This document shows positions 22,538 through 30,364 of a stretch of DNA of 33,517 bases, one piece after another. Every line of letters starts with the position of its first letter. Position 1 is the stretch's first letter. The position numbers were made by a program, and so were the translations under genes. The DNA is from Hyphomicrobiales bacterium. GTDB taxonomy: Bacteria; Pseudomonadota; Alphaproteobacteria; Rhizobiales; Rhizobiaceae. The notes under the pieces were generated by a model, which saw nothing but the letters and a program-made list of their open reading frames with translations, did not search any database and was not told the origin of the DNA. Where the stretch lies: the NCBI GenBank assembly GCA_900472295.1, contig UCIA01000031.1, positions 37,674 to 71,190 on the forward strand. Direction: 5' to 3'.

Positions 22538-23128
22538 TTATTTTCCGGTCATCAGGTTGAAGACCAGCTGCCGCAGATTGCCGCCGGGGCCGAACTCGAC
22601 GCGGTCGAAATCTCGGCTGGCCTGGCGCTGCGCCAGTGAAATCTCGGCAAGCTGCCGGGTCAGTTCGGTCCTGATCTTGCTGCAGCCGGGGTCACCGGCG
22701 ACGGTCAGGCCAACGCTCAGGGCTTCGATCTTGCGCACCATCTCGACAATGGCTGCGCCATGTACCTTCTCATGGGCGGCAAGCCCGGCGGCGAACGTTT
22801 CCCAACTCCGTTGAACAGCAGGGGCGAGCCGCACGGCCGGCTTCGGCAGAGTGTAGGTGATGATCAGTTTCGGCCGTGCCGACCGCAACACGCAGGCATC
22901 GCCTTGCGGCTTGTAATCGCGGGTCCAGGTCAGCTTGAAATTGGTGAACGCAATGACGCGGCCTTTGCCGAGCAGGGGACCGGCTTGCCCGATCGACGCG
23001 TAGAGTTCGGGACCGGTCTGCCCTGATATGGCGTAGCTCTCGACCTTCTCGACCGGCTTCCAGTCGGCGCGGGCCGGAGAGGCAAGCAGCGAGGTCGCCA
23101 GCAGGGCGAACAGAACGACTGATTTCAT
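22538..23128 (-). CDS. DUF922 secreted zinc protease-like protein
   Basis: This 196-residue protein has a signal peptide (MKSVVLFALLATSLLASPARA) and a domain matching DUF922, a family of predicted secreted zinc-dependent proteases. The HExxH-type motif is HEKVH at 119-123 (in GLAAHEKVHGAAIVEM), giving two His ligands and the catalytic Glu. The strand NFKLTWTRDYKPQGDACVLRS and the later GCSKIRTELTRQLAEISLAQ are also typical, with two Cys that could pair in the periplasm. No strong ribosome binding site is seen before the ATG at 23128. It stands between two sugar loci with no apparent tie to either. Protease activity has not been shown for the family as far as I know. Confidence 0.82.
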   Translation of the reverse strand: MKSVVLFALLATSLLASPARADWKPVEKVESYAISGQTGPELYASIGQAGPLLGKGRVIAFTNFKLTWTRDYKPQGDACVLRSARPKLIITYTLPKPAVRLAPAVQRSWETFAAGLAAHEKVHGAAIVEMVRKIEALSVGLTVAGDPGCSKIRTELTRQLAEISLAQRQASRDFDRVEFGPGGNLRQLVFNLMTGK

Positions 23129-23208
23129 GCTGATATCGAAGCAGCCAAGGATGTCATGCCCTTCGCTCTAGCATCGGTCGCGGCGGCTGACAAAGCGGCT
23201 TCGGGAAT

Positions 23209-24492
23209 TTAGTCCCGGCCGCCATGGCAGGCGGCATCATAGTCGGCCAGCACCTGGCCGATCGCCGCGTGAGAAATCGCCTCGGGATTGCCGGCTGGTC
23301 CAAGCTCGGCCGGCAGTGTCGGCAGGAACTGGCGCATCAGCGTTTCGGGAATGGCCACGCCCGTCAGCGCCTTGCGCAGGCGGTCGACTGCGGCGATGGC
23401 GGTGGGGTTGCTCCAGTAGTAGCGGATCCGGTCGCTGTAGCTGTAATGCCGCTGCAGGTAGCGGCTGGTTTCACTGCCATGATAGTGGCTGTGCCAATGG
23501 CCGGGTGCTGCCAGCATCACGCGCTCCATCGTGCGGGCAAGCGACCGGTCGCCATAGTCGGCGACCATTTCGGAGGCGATCAGGTCGAGCCCATAAAGCG
23601 CCTCGCGCAGGGCGAATGTCAGACCCGGGCCGACCTTGAGGATGGGAAAGCCGTTTGCGACGAGTGCCGTCAGCGCCGTGCGGCTCTGATAGTCGGTGGA
23701 ATGCGCCTCGTAGACGAGCGAGGGTTGCTCATCGAGCAATCCGGTCAAGCCGTTCGACTTTTCCGGCGCGTAGGGCACGACGTTCTGGCTGCCGAATTCG
23801 ACGCCCGGCTGCACCACCACGGCAATGACGCGGCCGAACGCTTCGGTAAGGCCCTCCCTGGCAAAGATCTCGCGATGCACTTCGATCGTGCGTCGCGCCG
23901 CAGCCGCTTCGGTCGGCGTCAAGTCGCTGATCGGATGGTCGACCCCGCCGGGGGCGGGGACCTCGGTGCCGATAATATAGACCGGCAAGGTGCTGCCGGC
24001 CGCGCGCGCCGCCTTTTCAGCCGCCTTGGCCAGTCGCACGGCCCGGGTGGCGATGGTCTCGTCATCGAGCGCCGCCGGCTCGCCGGCGCAGCCCATCGAG
24101 GCGTCGAGGTGGATCTTGCTGAAGCCAGCCCAGACGTAAGCCGTGACCATGGCTTCGGCCTTGCTCATCGCCTGTGCGGCCGGCTCCGCCCGCCACGGGT
24201 TTGGTCCCAGATGGTCACCGCCAAAGATGATGCGCTGCGGGTCGAGACCTTCCCTGCTTGCGATCTCCAGCACGAAGGCGACGAACAGGTCCGGGGTCAT
24301 CCCGGTGTAGCCGCCGAACTGGTTGACCTGATTGCAGGTTGCCTCGATCAGCAGGATGGTTTCCTTGTCCGCGACGGCACGCCTGATCGCCGTCTGGATC
24401 ACCAGAGGATGCGCCGAGCAGATCGAGGTGATGCCGTAGGGTGCTCCGTTCCGGCGGGCAGTGGCGAGACCGGCGAGGGGATTGGCCATCAT
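23209..24492 (-). CDS. gatZ: PF08013 protein, probable tagatose 6-phosphate 4-epimerase
   Basis: This 427-residue protein of the GatZ/KbaZ family shows the hallmarks GITSICSAHPLVIQTAIRRA, LLIEATCNQVNQFGGYTGMT, FGGDHLGPNPWRAEPA, KIHLDASMGCAGE, YIIGTEVPAPGG and LKVGPGLTFALREALYGL. It is often annotated as a non-catalytic subunit of tagatose-bisphosphate aldolase. However, an Agrobacterium member was shown (Wichelecki and colleagues, 2015) to convert D-tagatose 6-phosphate to D-fructose 6-phosphate by C4 epimerisation. No GatY/KbaY aldolase is found here, and the kinase gene overlaps it by 4 bp (ATGA), which favours the epimerase role. It is cytoplasmic. The symbol refers to the family, not to a proven aldolase function. 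Confidence 0.88.
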   Translation of the reverse strand: MMANPLAGLATARRNGAPYGITSICSAHPLVIQTAIRRAVADKETILLIEATCNQVNQFGGYTGMTPDLFVAFVLEIASREGLDPQRIIFGGDHLGPNPWRAEPAAQAMSKAEAMVTAYVWAGFSKIHLDASMGCAGEPAALDDETIATRAVRLAKAAEKAARAAGSTLPVYIIGTEVPAPGGVDHPISDLTPTEAAAARRTIEVHREIFAREGLTEAFGRVIAVVVQPGVEFGSQNVVPYAPEKSNGLTGLLDEQPSLVYEAHSTDYQSRTALTALVANGFPILKVGPGLTFALREALYGLDLIASEMVADYGDRSLARTMERVMLAAPGHWHSHYHGSETSRYLQRHYSYSDRIRYYWSNPTAIAAVDRLRKALTGVAIPETLMRQFLPTLPAELGPAGNPEAISHAAIGQVLADYDAACHGGRD

Positions 24493-25469
24493 CTCGCCGT
24501 TCCCTTGATGAATTGGTCAAGCCCGTCGAAGCCCGCAACACCTTCCATCGGCCCGCGCCGGGTGACATTGCGGGCGCCGGCGGCATTGGCATAAAGCAGC
24601 GCTTTGCCGGGCTCCATTCCCTGCCGACGGCAGGTCAGGTAGGTAGCGCCAAAACAGTCGCCGGCGCCGGTCGGGTCGATCTCCTCTACCAGGAAACCGG
24701 CGCAGTCGATCCTGGTGCCGTCGGCGCCGAACCAGGACGAACCGGCGGCCCCGCGCTTCAGCACGATCTCGCCGACGCCCCTGGCAAACAGCGCCGTCAC
24801 CGCCTGGTGTTCGTCATCGACGCCGGCAGCAGCCAGCAATTCGTCGCCGGACGGTAACAAAAGGTCTGCATCGTCAATGAGTGCAGAAAACAGGTTGCCG
24901 TCGGCGCCGGCGATCAGCTCCTTGCGCATGTTCGGGTCGAAGGAGGTCGAGCCGCCGCGCGCCCGCACCGCCTTGCCGGCATGGGCGACGATCTCTCTCA
25001 ACCCGGCGACCGACAGCGTCGATCCCATAATGTGCAGATGACCGGCTTTGTCGGCCAGCAGGCGCGCTGCGGCACTGAGGCGGATTTGCCCGGCGGCGGA
25101 TTCGGCGATGTTGTAGACGAAGTCCCTGCCGCCATCGGGCCGATAGCGCACGAAGGCGCATCCCGTCGGGAAGCGGTCGCTGACGTCGACGGCGGAGACA
25201 TCGACGCCGTCGCGCTTCAGCCGCTCCAGATTGAGCGTGCCGAAATCGTCGCGGCCGACGCAGCCGACAATACCGGCGCTGCCGCCCAGTTGTGCGACCT
25301 GGTCGATGAAGATCGCCGGCGCACCGCTGGGGAACGGCCCGATCAGCGTCTGCGGCTCGAGGAAGCCAAATCCCCGTTCGGTCGCCATGATCTCGACCAG
25401 TATCTCGCCGGCGACAATCGTCTTTCCCGTGGCCTCGGCGGCGATCTCGCTGCGACGCGAAAGGCTCAT
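24489..25469 (-). CDS. PfkB family sugar kinase, probable D-tagatose kinase
   Basis: This 326-residue kinase starts at 25469 (MSLSRRSEIA) with GAAGGA 8 nt upstream. PfkB features are the N-terminal glycine pair in VAQLGGSAGIVGCVGRDDFG (58-77) and the C-terminal signature DPTGAGDCFGATYL with Asp271 as catalytic base. It phosphorylates a sugar with ATP in the cytoplasm. Its stop codon overlaps the start of the PF08013 gene (ATGA), so the two products should be made together. In the Agrobacterium pathway a PF00294 kinase makes D-tagatose 6-phosphate, and that is the best reading here. Fructose or another ketose is the main alternative. It is divergent from the SmoE-like gene across a 292-bp promoter region. 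Confidence 0.87.
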   Translation of the reverse strand: MSLSRRSEIAAEATGKTIVAGEILVEIMATERGFGFLEPQTLIGPFPSGAPAIFIDQVAQLGGSAGIVGCVGRDDFGTLNLERLKRDGVDVSAVDVSDRFPTGCAFVRYRPDGGRDFVYNIAESAAGQIRLSAAARLLADKAGHLHIMGSTLSVAGLREIVAHAGKAVRARGGSTSFDPNMRKELIAGADGNLFSALIDDADLLLPSGDELLAAAGVDDEHQAVTALFARGVGEIVLKRGAAGSSWFGADGTRIDCAGFLVEEIDPTGAGDCFGATYLTCRRQGMEPGKALLYANAAGARNVTRRGPMEGVAGFDGLDQFIKGTAR

Positions 25470-25570
25470 TCCTGCATTCCTTCTCTCCCCAGCCAGACCG
25501 CGCGGATCGCGGCAGCGTGTGCCGGGCTGCAACCGGGGTAAATCGCCGTGACAGCGAAGTCAACACAAAC

Positions 25571-25604
25571 TGTACATACGTACACTTATATCAATGCGCA
25601 TGCG
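25571..25604. promoter_or_regulatory. Operator candidates near kinase promoter
   Basis: TGTACATACGTACA (25571-25584) is an inverted repeat matching at 12 of 14 positions, and AATGCGCATGCG (25593-25604) is the exact reverse complement of the CGCATGCGCATT inside the stronger site at 25732-25743. Two related sites about 130 bp apart in a divergent promoter suggest looping by the LacI protein. Confidence 0.4.
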
Positions 25605-25728
25605 GCTAAACTGGCATGTCTTTTTCTGCAACGTAATGCCTGTGACGCGGCAATGGCGCCAAAAATCACATAGTGCCGAGCTTGACTCGTCTGTCTTCAA
25701 GCGCAATAAAATATATACGCATGTCCAC

Positions 25729-25748
25729 TTACGCATGCGCATTCGTAA
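25729..25748. promoter_or_regulatory. LacI-type operator before smoE-like gene
   Basis: TTACGCATGCGCATTCGTAA is palindromic at 18 of 20 positions with a central CG inside ATGCGCAT. It ends just before the ribosome binding site (GGAGG) of the SmoE-like gene, so a bound repressor would block transcription. The regulator at 29211 is the obvious candidate. Confidence 0.6.
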
Positions 25749-25761
25749 AGGAGGAGACGAA

Positions 25762-27081
25762 ATGCCAATTGGTAAGCGTATTGGAATTTTTGCCGCGTCG
25801 GTCGCTGCTTCGGCACTGGCGGCGAGTGCCGCCCTGTCCGAGGAAATCACGGTAGCGACGGTCAACAATGGCGACATGATCATCATGCAGAAGCTGTCCC
25901 CGGAATGGGAGAAGGCGACGGGAAACAAGGTCAATTGGGTGGTTCTTGAGGAGAACGTGCTGCGCGAGCGGGTCACCACCGACATCGCCACCAAGGGGGG
26001 CCAGTTCGACGTCCTGACGATCGGCGGATATGAGACGCCGATCTGGGGCAAGAGCGGCTGGCTGACATCGCTCGACGATCTCGGCGACGATTACGATTAT
26101 GCCGATCTCATCGCGCCGGTCCGCAGCGGCCTGACCGTCGACGGCAAGCTCTACGCCGTGCCGTTCTACGCCGAGAGTTCGTTCACGCTCTACCGCAAGG
26201 ATCTGTTCGACGCCGCCGGGCTGAAGATGCCGGAGCAGCCGACCTATGACCAGATTACGGAATTCGCCGACAAGCTCACCGACAAGTCCAAGGAGCAATA
26301 CGGCCTGTGCCTGCGCGGCAAGCCGGGCTGGGGCGAGAACATGGCCTTTGTCGGCACGCTGGTGAACACGTTCGGCGGCCGCTGGTTCGACATGGACTGG
26401 AAGCCGCAGTTAAATTCGCCCGAATGGAAGAAGGCGATCGGCTGGTATGTCGACACGATGAAGAAGGACGGACCTCCGGGTATAAGTTCCAACGGTTTCA
26501 ACGAGAACCAGACTTTGTTTGCCTCCGGCCATTGCGCCATGTGGATCGATGCCACGTCGGCGGCTGGCCGCGTCTATGATCCCAAGCAAAGCCAGGTTGC
26601 AGACAAGGTCGCCTTCGCCAAAGCGCCGGTGGCTGTCACTCCCAACGGCTCGGCCTGGGGCTGGGCATGGAGTCTCGCCATCCCGACCTCGACCAAGAAG
26701 GTGGATGCAGCAAAATCCTTCGTCAAATGGGCAACCTCGAAAGCCTATGTCCAGCGCGTCGGCGAGACCGAAGGCTGGGTTGCGGCACCGCCGGGGACGC
26801 GCAAGTCCACCTATTCCAGCCCGGACTATCAAAAGGCGGCGCCTTTCGCCGCGACGGTCCTTGCGGCGATCGAATCCGCCGATCCGACCAAGCAGACCAA
26901 GGATCCCGTCCCCTATACCGGCATCCAGTTCGTCGCCATCCCCGAATTCCAGGGCATCGGAACCGAGGTCGGTCAGGCGATCGCCGCCGCGGTCACCGGC
27001 CAGAAGTCGGTCGACGACGTGCTCAACGAAGTCCAGGCCGCGGTGGAAAAGACGATGACGGAGGCAGGTTACATCAAATAG
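25762..27081 (+). CDS. smoE: Polyol-binding ABC transporter protein, SmoE-like
   Basis: This 439-residue periplasmic binding protein starts at 25762 with AAAGGAGGAG 6-8 nt upstream; the longer frame runs through the operators. Signal peptide MPIGKRIGIFAASVAASALA ... ALSEE. The mature N terminus (ITVATVNNGDMIIMQKLSPE, then VLEENVLRERVTTDIATKGG, then QFDVLTIGGYETPIWGKSGW) is very close to the sorbitol/mannitol binding protein SmoE of Sinorhizobium meliloti as I recall it, so a hexitol ligand is likely. In the smo locus the binding protein is followed by two permeases and an ATPase; here a hairpin, a terminator and the SDR gene follow instead. The importer must borrow membrane parts or is non-functional. 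Confidence 0.88.
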   Translation: MPIGKRIGIFAASVAASALAASAALSEEITVATVNNGDMIIMQKLSPEWEKATGNKVNWVVLEENVLRERVTTDIATKGGQFDVLTIGGYETPIWGKSGWLTSLDDLGDDYDYADLIAPVRSGLTVDGKLYAVPFYAESSFTLYRKDLFDAAGLKMPEQPTYDQITEFADKLTDKSKEQYGLCLRGKPGWGENMAFVGTLVNTFGGRWFDMDWKPQLNSPEWKKAIGWYVDTMKKDGPPGISSNGFNENQTLFASGHCAMWIDATSAAGRVYDPKQSQVADKVAFAKAPVAVTPNGSAWGWAWSLAIPTSTKKVDAAKSFVKWATSKAYVQRVGETEGWVAAPPGTRKSTYSSPDYQKAAPFAATVLAAIESADPTKQTKDPVPYTGIQFVAIPEFQGIGTEVGQAIAAAVTGQKSVDDVLNEVQAAVEKTMTEAGYIK

Positions 27082-27093
27082 GCGCGTTCAAGC

Positions 27094-27119
27094 CAGGGAC
27101 GATGCGTGTGCCGTCCCTG
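27094..27119 (+). promoter_or_regulatory. Hairpin after smoE-like gene
   Basis: CAGGGACG (27094-27101), 10-nt loop, CGTCCCTG (27112-27119), 12 bp after the stop. Stem-loops in this place often protect binding-protein mRNA and lower expression of downstream permeases. Here no permease follows. Confidence 0.55.
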
Positions 27120-27166
27120 TTGATCCGGGCCTGAAGAAAACCTCCCTTGCCGCAGGTCCGGAGAAT

Positions 27167-27203
27167 GCACGGATCCGTCCCACAGCGGGTCCGTGCTTTT
27201 CTT
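27167..27203 (+). terminator. Rho-independent terminator after smoE-like gene
   Basis: GCACGGA (27167-27173) pairs with TCCGTGC (27190-27196), extended by CC/GG across a one-base bulge, and TTTTCTT follows directly. This has the form of an intrinsic terminator and would separate smoE-like transcription from the dehydrogenase genes, at least in part. Confidence 0.6.
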
Positions 27204-27282
27204 GCAGGCAGGCGAGTGGCAGGCCCCCATGACGTCGCGCCGGCCCCCATTCGGCGCTTTTCGAGAAACGCAGGAATTTGAC

Positions 27283-28053
27283 ATGAGACTGAAGAACAAG
27301 ATTGCCCTCATCACCGGCGGCGCGCGCGGCATTGGCCTCGGTTTTGCCCAAGCCTATGCGCGCGAAGGCGCCAGGGTGGTGATTGCCGATATCGACATCG
27401 AGCGTGCGACGCGGGCGGCTGCCGCGATCGGTCCTTCGGTCAGCGCCGTCAAGCTCGACGTCACCGACCTCGAAGCGATCGACAGGGTGGTCACCGAGAT
27501 CGATCGTGATCTCGGCGGCATCGACATTCTCGTCAACAATGCCGCCATCTTCGACATGGCGCCGATCACCGATATCACCGAGGCGAGTTATGACAGGGTC
27601 TTCGCCATCAATTTCAAGGCGCCGCTGTTCATGATGAAAGCTGTGGCCAATGTGATGATCGCGCGCGGCCGCGGCGGCAAGATCATCAACATGGCGAGCC
27701 AGGCCGGTCGCCGCGGCGAGGCGCTGGTGACGCTCTATTGCGCTTCCAAGGCGGCGATCATTTCGGCAACCCAGTCGGCAGCACTTGCGCTGGTCAAGCA
27801 CGGCATCAACGTCAACGCCATCGCGCCCGGCGTCGTCGACGGCGAGCATTGGGATATCGTCGATGCTCATTTTGCCCGCTGGGAGGGACTGAAGCCGGGA
27901 GAGAAGAAGGCCGCTGTCGCGAAGTCCGTCCCGATCGGCCGTTTCGCGAACCCTGAGGACATTGCCGGGCTGGCCGTATTCCTCGCCTCGTCCGACAGCG
28001 ACTACATCCTGGCTCAGACCTACAATGTCGACGGCGGCAACTGGATGAGCTGA
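27283..28053 (+). CDS. smoS: Sorbitol/galactitol dehydrogenase, SDR type, SmoS-like
   Basis: This 256-residue classical SDR starts at 27283 with AGGA 8 nt upstream. NAD-binding TGGARGIG (11-18), acidic Asp36 in VVIADID at the end of beta-2 (favouring NAD), NNAA (85-88), and the catalytic Ser139, Tyr152 and Lys156 are all present. The segments GKIINMASQAGRRGEALV, HGINVNAIAPGVVDGEHWD and AQTYNVDGGNWMS match SmoS/PolS polyol dehydrogenase closely as I recall it. SmoS oxidises sorbitol to fructose and galactitol to D-tagatose. With the kinase and PF08013 genes next door, galactitol to tagatose fits this locus. It is followed after 25 bp by the zinc dehydrogenase. Confidence 0.9.
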   Translation: MRLKNKIALITGGARGIGLGFAQAYAREGARVVIADIDIERATRAAAAIGPSVSAVKLDVTDLEAIDRVVTEIDRDLGGIDILVNNAAIFDMAPITDITEASYDRVFAINFKAPLFMMKAVANVMIARGRGGKIINMASQAGRRGEALVTLYCASKAAIISATQSAALALVKHGINVNAIAPGVVDGEHWDIVDAHFARWEGLKPGEKKAAVAKSVPIGRFANPEDIAGLAVFLASSDSDYILAQTYNVDGGNWMS

Positions 28054-28078
28054 GGCATCGTCCTCAAGGGAGACCGAA

Positions 28079-29089
28079 ATGAGAGCCATAAGATTTACCG
28101 CCGCGGGCGTTGCCGGCATGGCGGACATCGATCTGCCACAGATCAAACCGGGACACGCTCTGGTTCGGGTCCGCGCGGCCGGACTTTGCCACACCGACAT
28201 CGAGGTCCTGCATGGCCGCTACGGGGAGGGCGCGTTTCCGCTGGTTCCCGGTCATGAATATGCCGGCACGGTGGAAGTGGTCGCCGACGATGTGACCACC
28301 GTCAGGCCCGGTGACCGGGTCGCCGTCGATCCCAATATCCCGTGCGGGCATTGCCCCGCCTGCAGCAAGGGCCTCACCAATCTGTGCGCCGGCCTGAAAG
28401 CCTATGGCGTGACCGCGGATGGCGGGTTCGCCGAGTTCAGCCTGGTTGCCGTCGACCATCTGCACGGGATCGGCGATCTCGGTTTCGCCACCGCAGCCCT
28501 TGCCGAGCCGCTTGCCTGTGTCCTCAATGGTCTGGGTAGCGCCGGGCTCGACGCCAGCAACGGCGTGCCCGGCACCGCACTGGTCTTCGGCGCCGGGCCG
28601 ATCGGCCTGCTGCTCGCTCTGTCGCTCAGGGCAAAGGGCGTCAGAAACGTGGCGGTAGCCGATATCAGCGAGCAACGTCTCGCCTTCGCCGAAACGCTCG
28701 GGCTGGAGCCGATGGTATCCGGATCGCAGGAACTCGCTGCCAGGGCGCGAGGCTTCGATTTCGTCGCCGACGCCACCGGTGTCGCCAAGGTGGTCGAAGG
28801 CATGATTGGTTTCACCGCCGATGGCGGCACGGCGCTCGTCTTCGGCGTCTGCGCGCCCGACGCCAGGATTTCGGTTGCCCCGTTCGAGATATTCCGCCGC
28901 CAGATCAGATTGGCAGGATCGCATTCGCTGAACCGCAACATCCCGCAGGCGCTCGATATTCTCAGCCGCGACGACGGAACGATGGCGCGGCTGGTCAGCC
29001 ACCGGTTGCAGCTTTCCGAAATCCTGCCCTTCTTCGCCAAAGGCAGCAGCGATCCAACGACGATGAAGGTGCAGTTCTCTGCGGAATAG
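28079..29089 (+). CDS. Zinc polyol dehydrogenase, probable D-altritol 5-dehydrogenase
   Basis: This 336-residue zinc-dependent medium-chain dehydrogenase has catalytic zinc ligands Cys37 (AAGLCHTD), His59 and Glu60 (VPGHEYAG), structural zinc Cys89, Cys92, Cys95 and Cys103 (CGHCPACSKGLTNLC), and the cofactor motif FGAGPIGLLLAL at about 170-181. The family (PF08240/PF00107) includes sorbitol, arabitol and threonine dehydrogenases. An Agrobacterium PF00107 enzyme in an equivalent gene set oxidises D-altritol to D-tagatose, and that reaction would feed the kinase and epimerase encoded divergently. AAGGGAG precedes the ATG. The exact polyol is inferred from context. Confidence 0.85.
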   Translation: MRAIRFTAAGVAGMADIDLPQIKPGHALVRVRAAGLCHTDIEVLHGRYGEGAFPLVPGHEYAGTVEVVADDVTTVRPGDRVAVDPNIPCGHCPACSKGLTNLCAGLKAYGVTADGGFAEFSLVAVDHLHGIGDLGFATAALAEPLACVLNGLGSAGLDASNGVPGTALVFGAGPIGLLLALSLRAKGVRNVAVADISEQRLAFAETLGLEPMVSGSQELAARARGFDFVADATGVAKVVEGMIGFTADGGTALVFGVCAPDARISVAPFEIFRRQIRLAGSHSLNRNIPQALDILSRDDGTMARLVSHRLQLSEILPFFAKGSSDPTTMKVQFSAE

Positions 29090-29210
29090 TAAAATCCCAA
29101 TTGAGCGGCTGCCGCAGCCAGTCAGGGTGGCCCCGCGGGGCGAAAGGCTGAGCTTTCCGCAAAGCGGTGACTCATCTATCAAGATGACAGTCCGAGCAGG
29201 GAGCGCGTGA

Positions 29211-30242
29211 ATGGCCAAGACGATCAGGACGATGGAGGACTTCTCAGCCTTTGTCGGCTTGTCTCGCACCACCGTCTCCAAATATTTCAACGATCCCAAT
29301 TCGGTCCGCAGGAACACCCGCAGCACCATCGAGGCGGCGCTGAAGAAATCCGACTTCCGGCCGAGCATGTTCGCGGTCAATCTCAACCGCCGCCGCAGCA
29401 ACATTCTGGGCGTCATCATTCCGAACTCGACCGATCCGTTCTACATGGCGCTGACGCGCCGCATCGAGCTGATCGCCAACGAAGCCGGCTTCCTGGCGTT
29501 CGTGCTGTCCTCCGACGGACGCGCCGAAATGGAAGACCAGGCGATCCAGACATTCAGGTCGATGAACATTGCCGGCGCCATCATCGCGCCGCTCGGCGTG
29601 CAATCGCATCACCGCATCCTTGCCGAACTCGGATCGAGCATCCCGCTGATCTATGTCGACTCGCCGCTCGACGAGACCTCGTCATTCGTCGGCACCGACA
29701 ACAGGCAGAGCTTCAGGCTGATCGTCGACTATCTCTGCCGGTCCGGCGAGCCGCCTTGCTACTTCGCCATGCCATTGGTCAACAACAACGCCTCGGCGCG
29801 GCAGGACGCCTATGTCGAGGCCATGCAGCAGTTGAAGATGACGCCTGAAATCGTGCCCGTTGCCGACGCGCGGTCGTGGGATTTCGAGAAATTCGGCTTT
29901 GACGAAGCGCTTCGCATCCTGAAGGCGCAAGGCTTTCCGACCAAAACGGTGCTCTGCGCCAACGATCGTGTCGCCTTCGGCGTCATCGCCGCCGCCTATC
30001 AGCTGGGCCTGAAAGTGGGCCACGGGGCGGACTTCGACCTCAGGGTTGCGGGGCACGACGACCACCCCTTGTCACGCTACGCCTGCCCGCCGATCACGAC
30101 AGTCGCGCAGAATTACAACGAGATCGGCCGCCTGGCGATCGAGCTTCTGTTGCAGAGGCTGGATGAAAAATCGCCGGCCGTCAGACCCGGCAGCGGGCGC
30201 ATCCTGCTCAGCGCCGAGTTGATGCTGCGAAGTTCGGCCTGA
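29211..30242 (+). CDS. LacI family transcriptional regulator
   Basis: This 343-residue regulator begins with the LacI helix-turn-helix (MEDFSAFVGLSRTTVSKYFN ... RSTIEAALKKSDFRPSMFAV), in which the second helix SRTTVSKYF reads the operator, followed by the hinge NLNRRRSNILGVIIPN and a periplasmic-binding-protein-like sugar domain (DPFYMALTRRIELIANEAGF ... VLCANDRVAFGVIAAA ... PPITTVAQNYNEIGRLAIEL). GGGAG lies 8 nt before the ATG. It closes the polyol gene set, 121 bp after the zinc dehydrogenase, and probably represses the smoE-like and kinase promoters through the palindromes at 25571-25748 until a polyol or ketose is present. It is followed by the octamer hairpin. Confidence 0.9.
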   Translation: MAKTIRTMEDFSAFVGLSRTTVSKYFNDPNSVRRNTRSTIEAALKKSDFRPSMFAVNLNRRRSNILGVIIPNSTDPFYMALTRRIELIANEAGFLAFVLSSDGRAEMEDQAIQTFRSMNIAGAIIAPLGVQSHHRILAELGSSIPLIYVDSPLDETSSFVGTDNRQSFRLIVDYLCRSGEPPCYFAMPLVNNNASARQDAYVEAMQQLKMTPEIVPVADARSWDFEKFGFDEALRILKAQGFPTKTVLCANDRVAFGVIAAAYQLGLKVGHGADFDLRVAGHDDHPLSRYACPPITTVAQNYNEIGRLAIELLLQRLDEKSPAVRPGSGRILLSAELMLRSSA

Positions 30243-30245
30243 ACA

Positions 30246-30360
30246 GGGCAGTAGGGCAGTAGGGCAGTAGGGCAGTAGGGCAGTAGGTGCGTGCGGTCGG
30301 CGCTACCTTATCTTTCCCCTACTGCCCTACTGCCCTACTGCCTTATTCCCTTACTGCCCT
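30246..30360. repeat. Octanucleotide microsatellite forming a giant hairpin
   Basis: The left arm is five exact copies of GGGCAGTA (30246-30285, plus GG). After 29 bp, the right arm (30317-30360) is the complementary octamer CCCTACTG in three exact copies, followed by CCTTATTC, CCTTACTG and CCCT. The arms can pair over about 40 bp. It lies between the convergent lacI and GNAT genes and probably acts as a terminator in both directions. Copy number is likely to vary. Confidence 0.85.
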
Positions 30361-30364
30361 CACC

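Noticed and set aside
23224..24594. 456-residue plus-strand open frame
   Set aside because: Antisense shadow of the PF08013 gene, with no domain of its own.
29130..29141. GCCCCGCGGGGC palindrome before the LacI gene, considered as an autoregulatory operator
   Set aside because: Its centre is GC, not the CG typical of LacI sites, and GC-only palindromes are frequent by chance in this genome. It shares nothing with the site at 25729-25748.
30246..30360. Octamer array considered as a CRISPR or iteron array
   Set aside because: The units are contiguous 8-mers without spacers and the second arm is inverted. No cas or replication gene is present.
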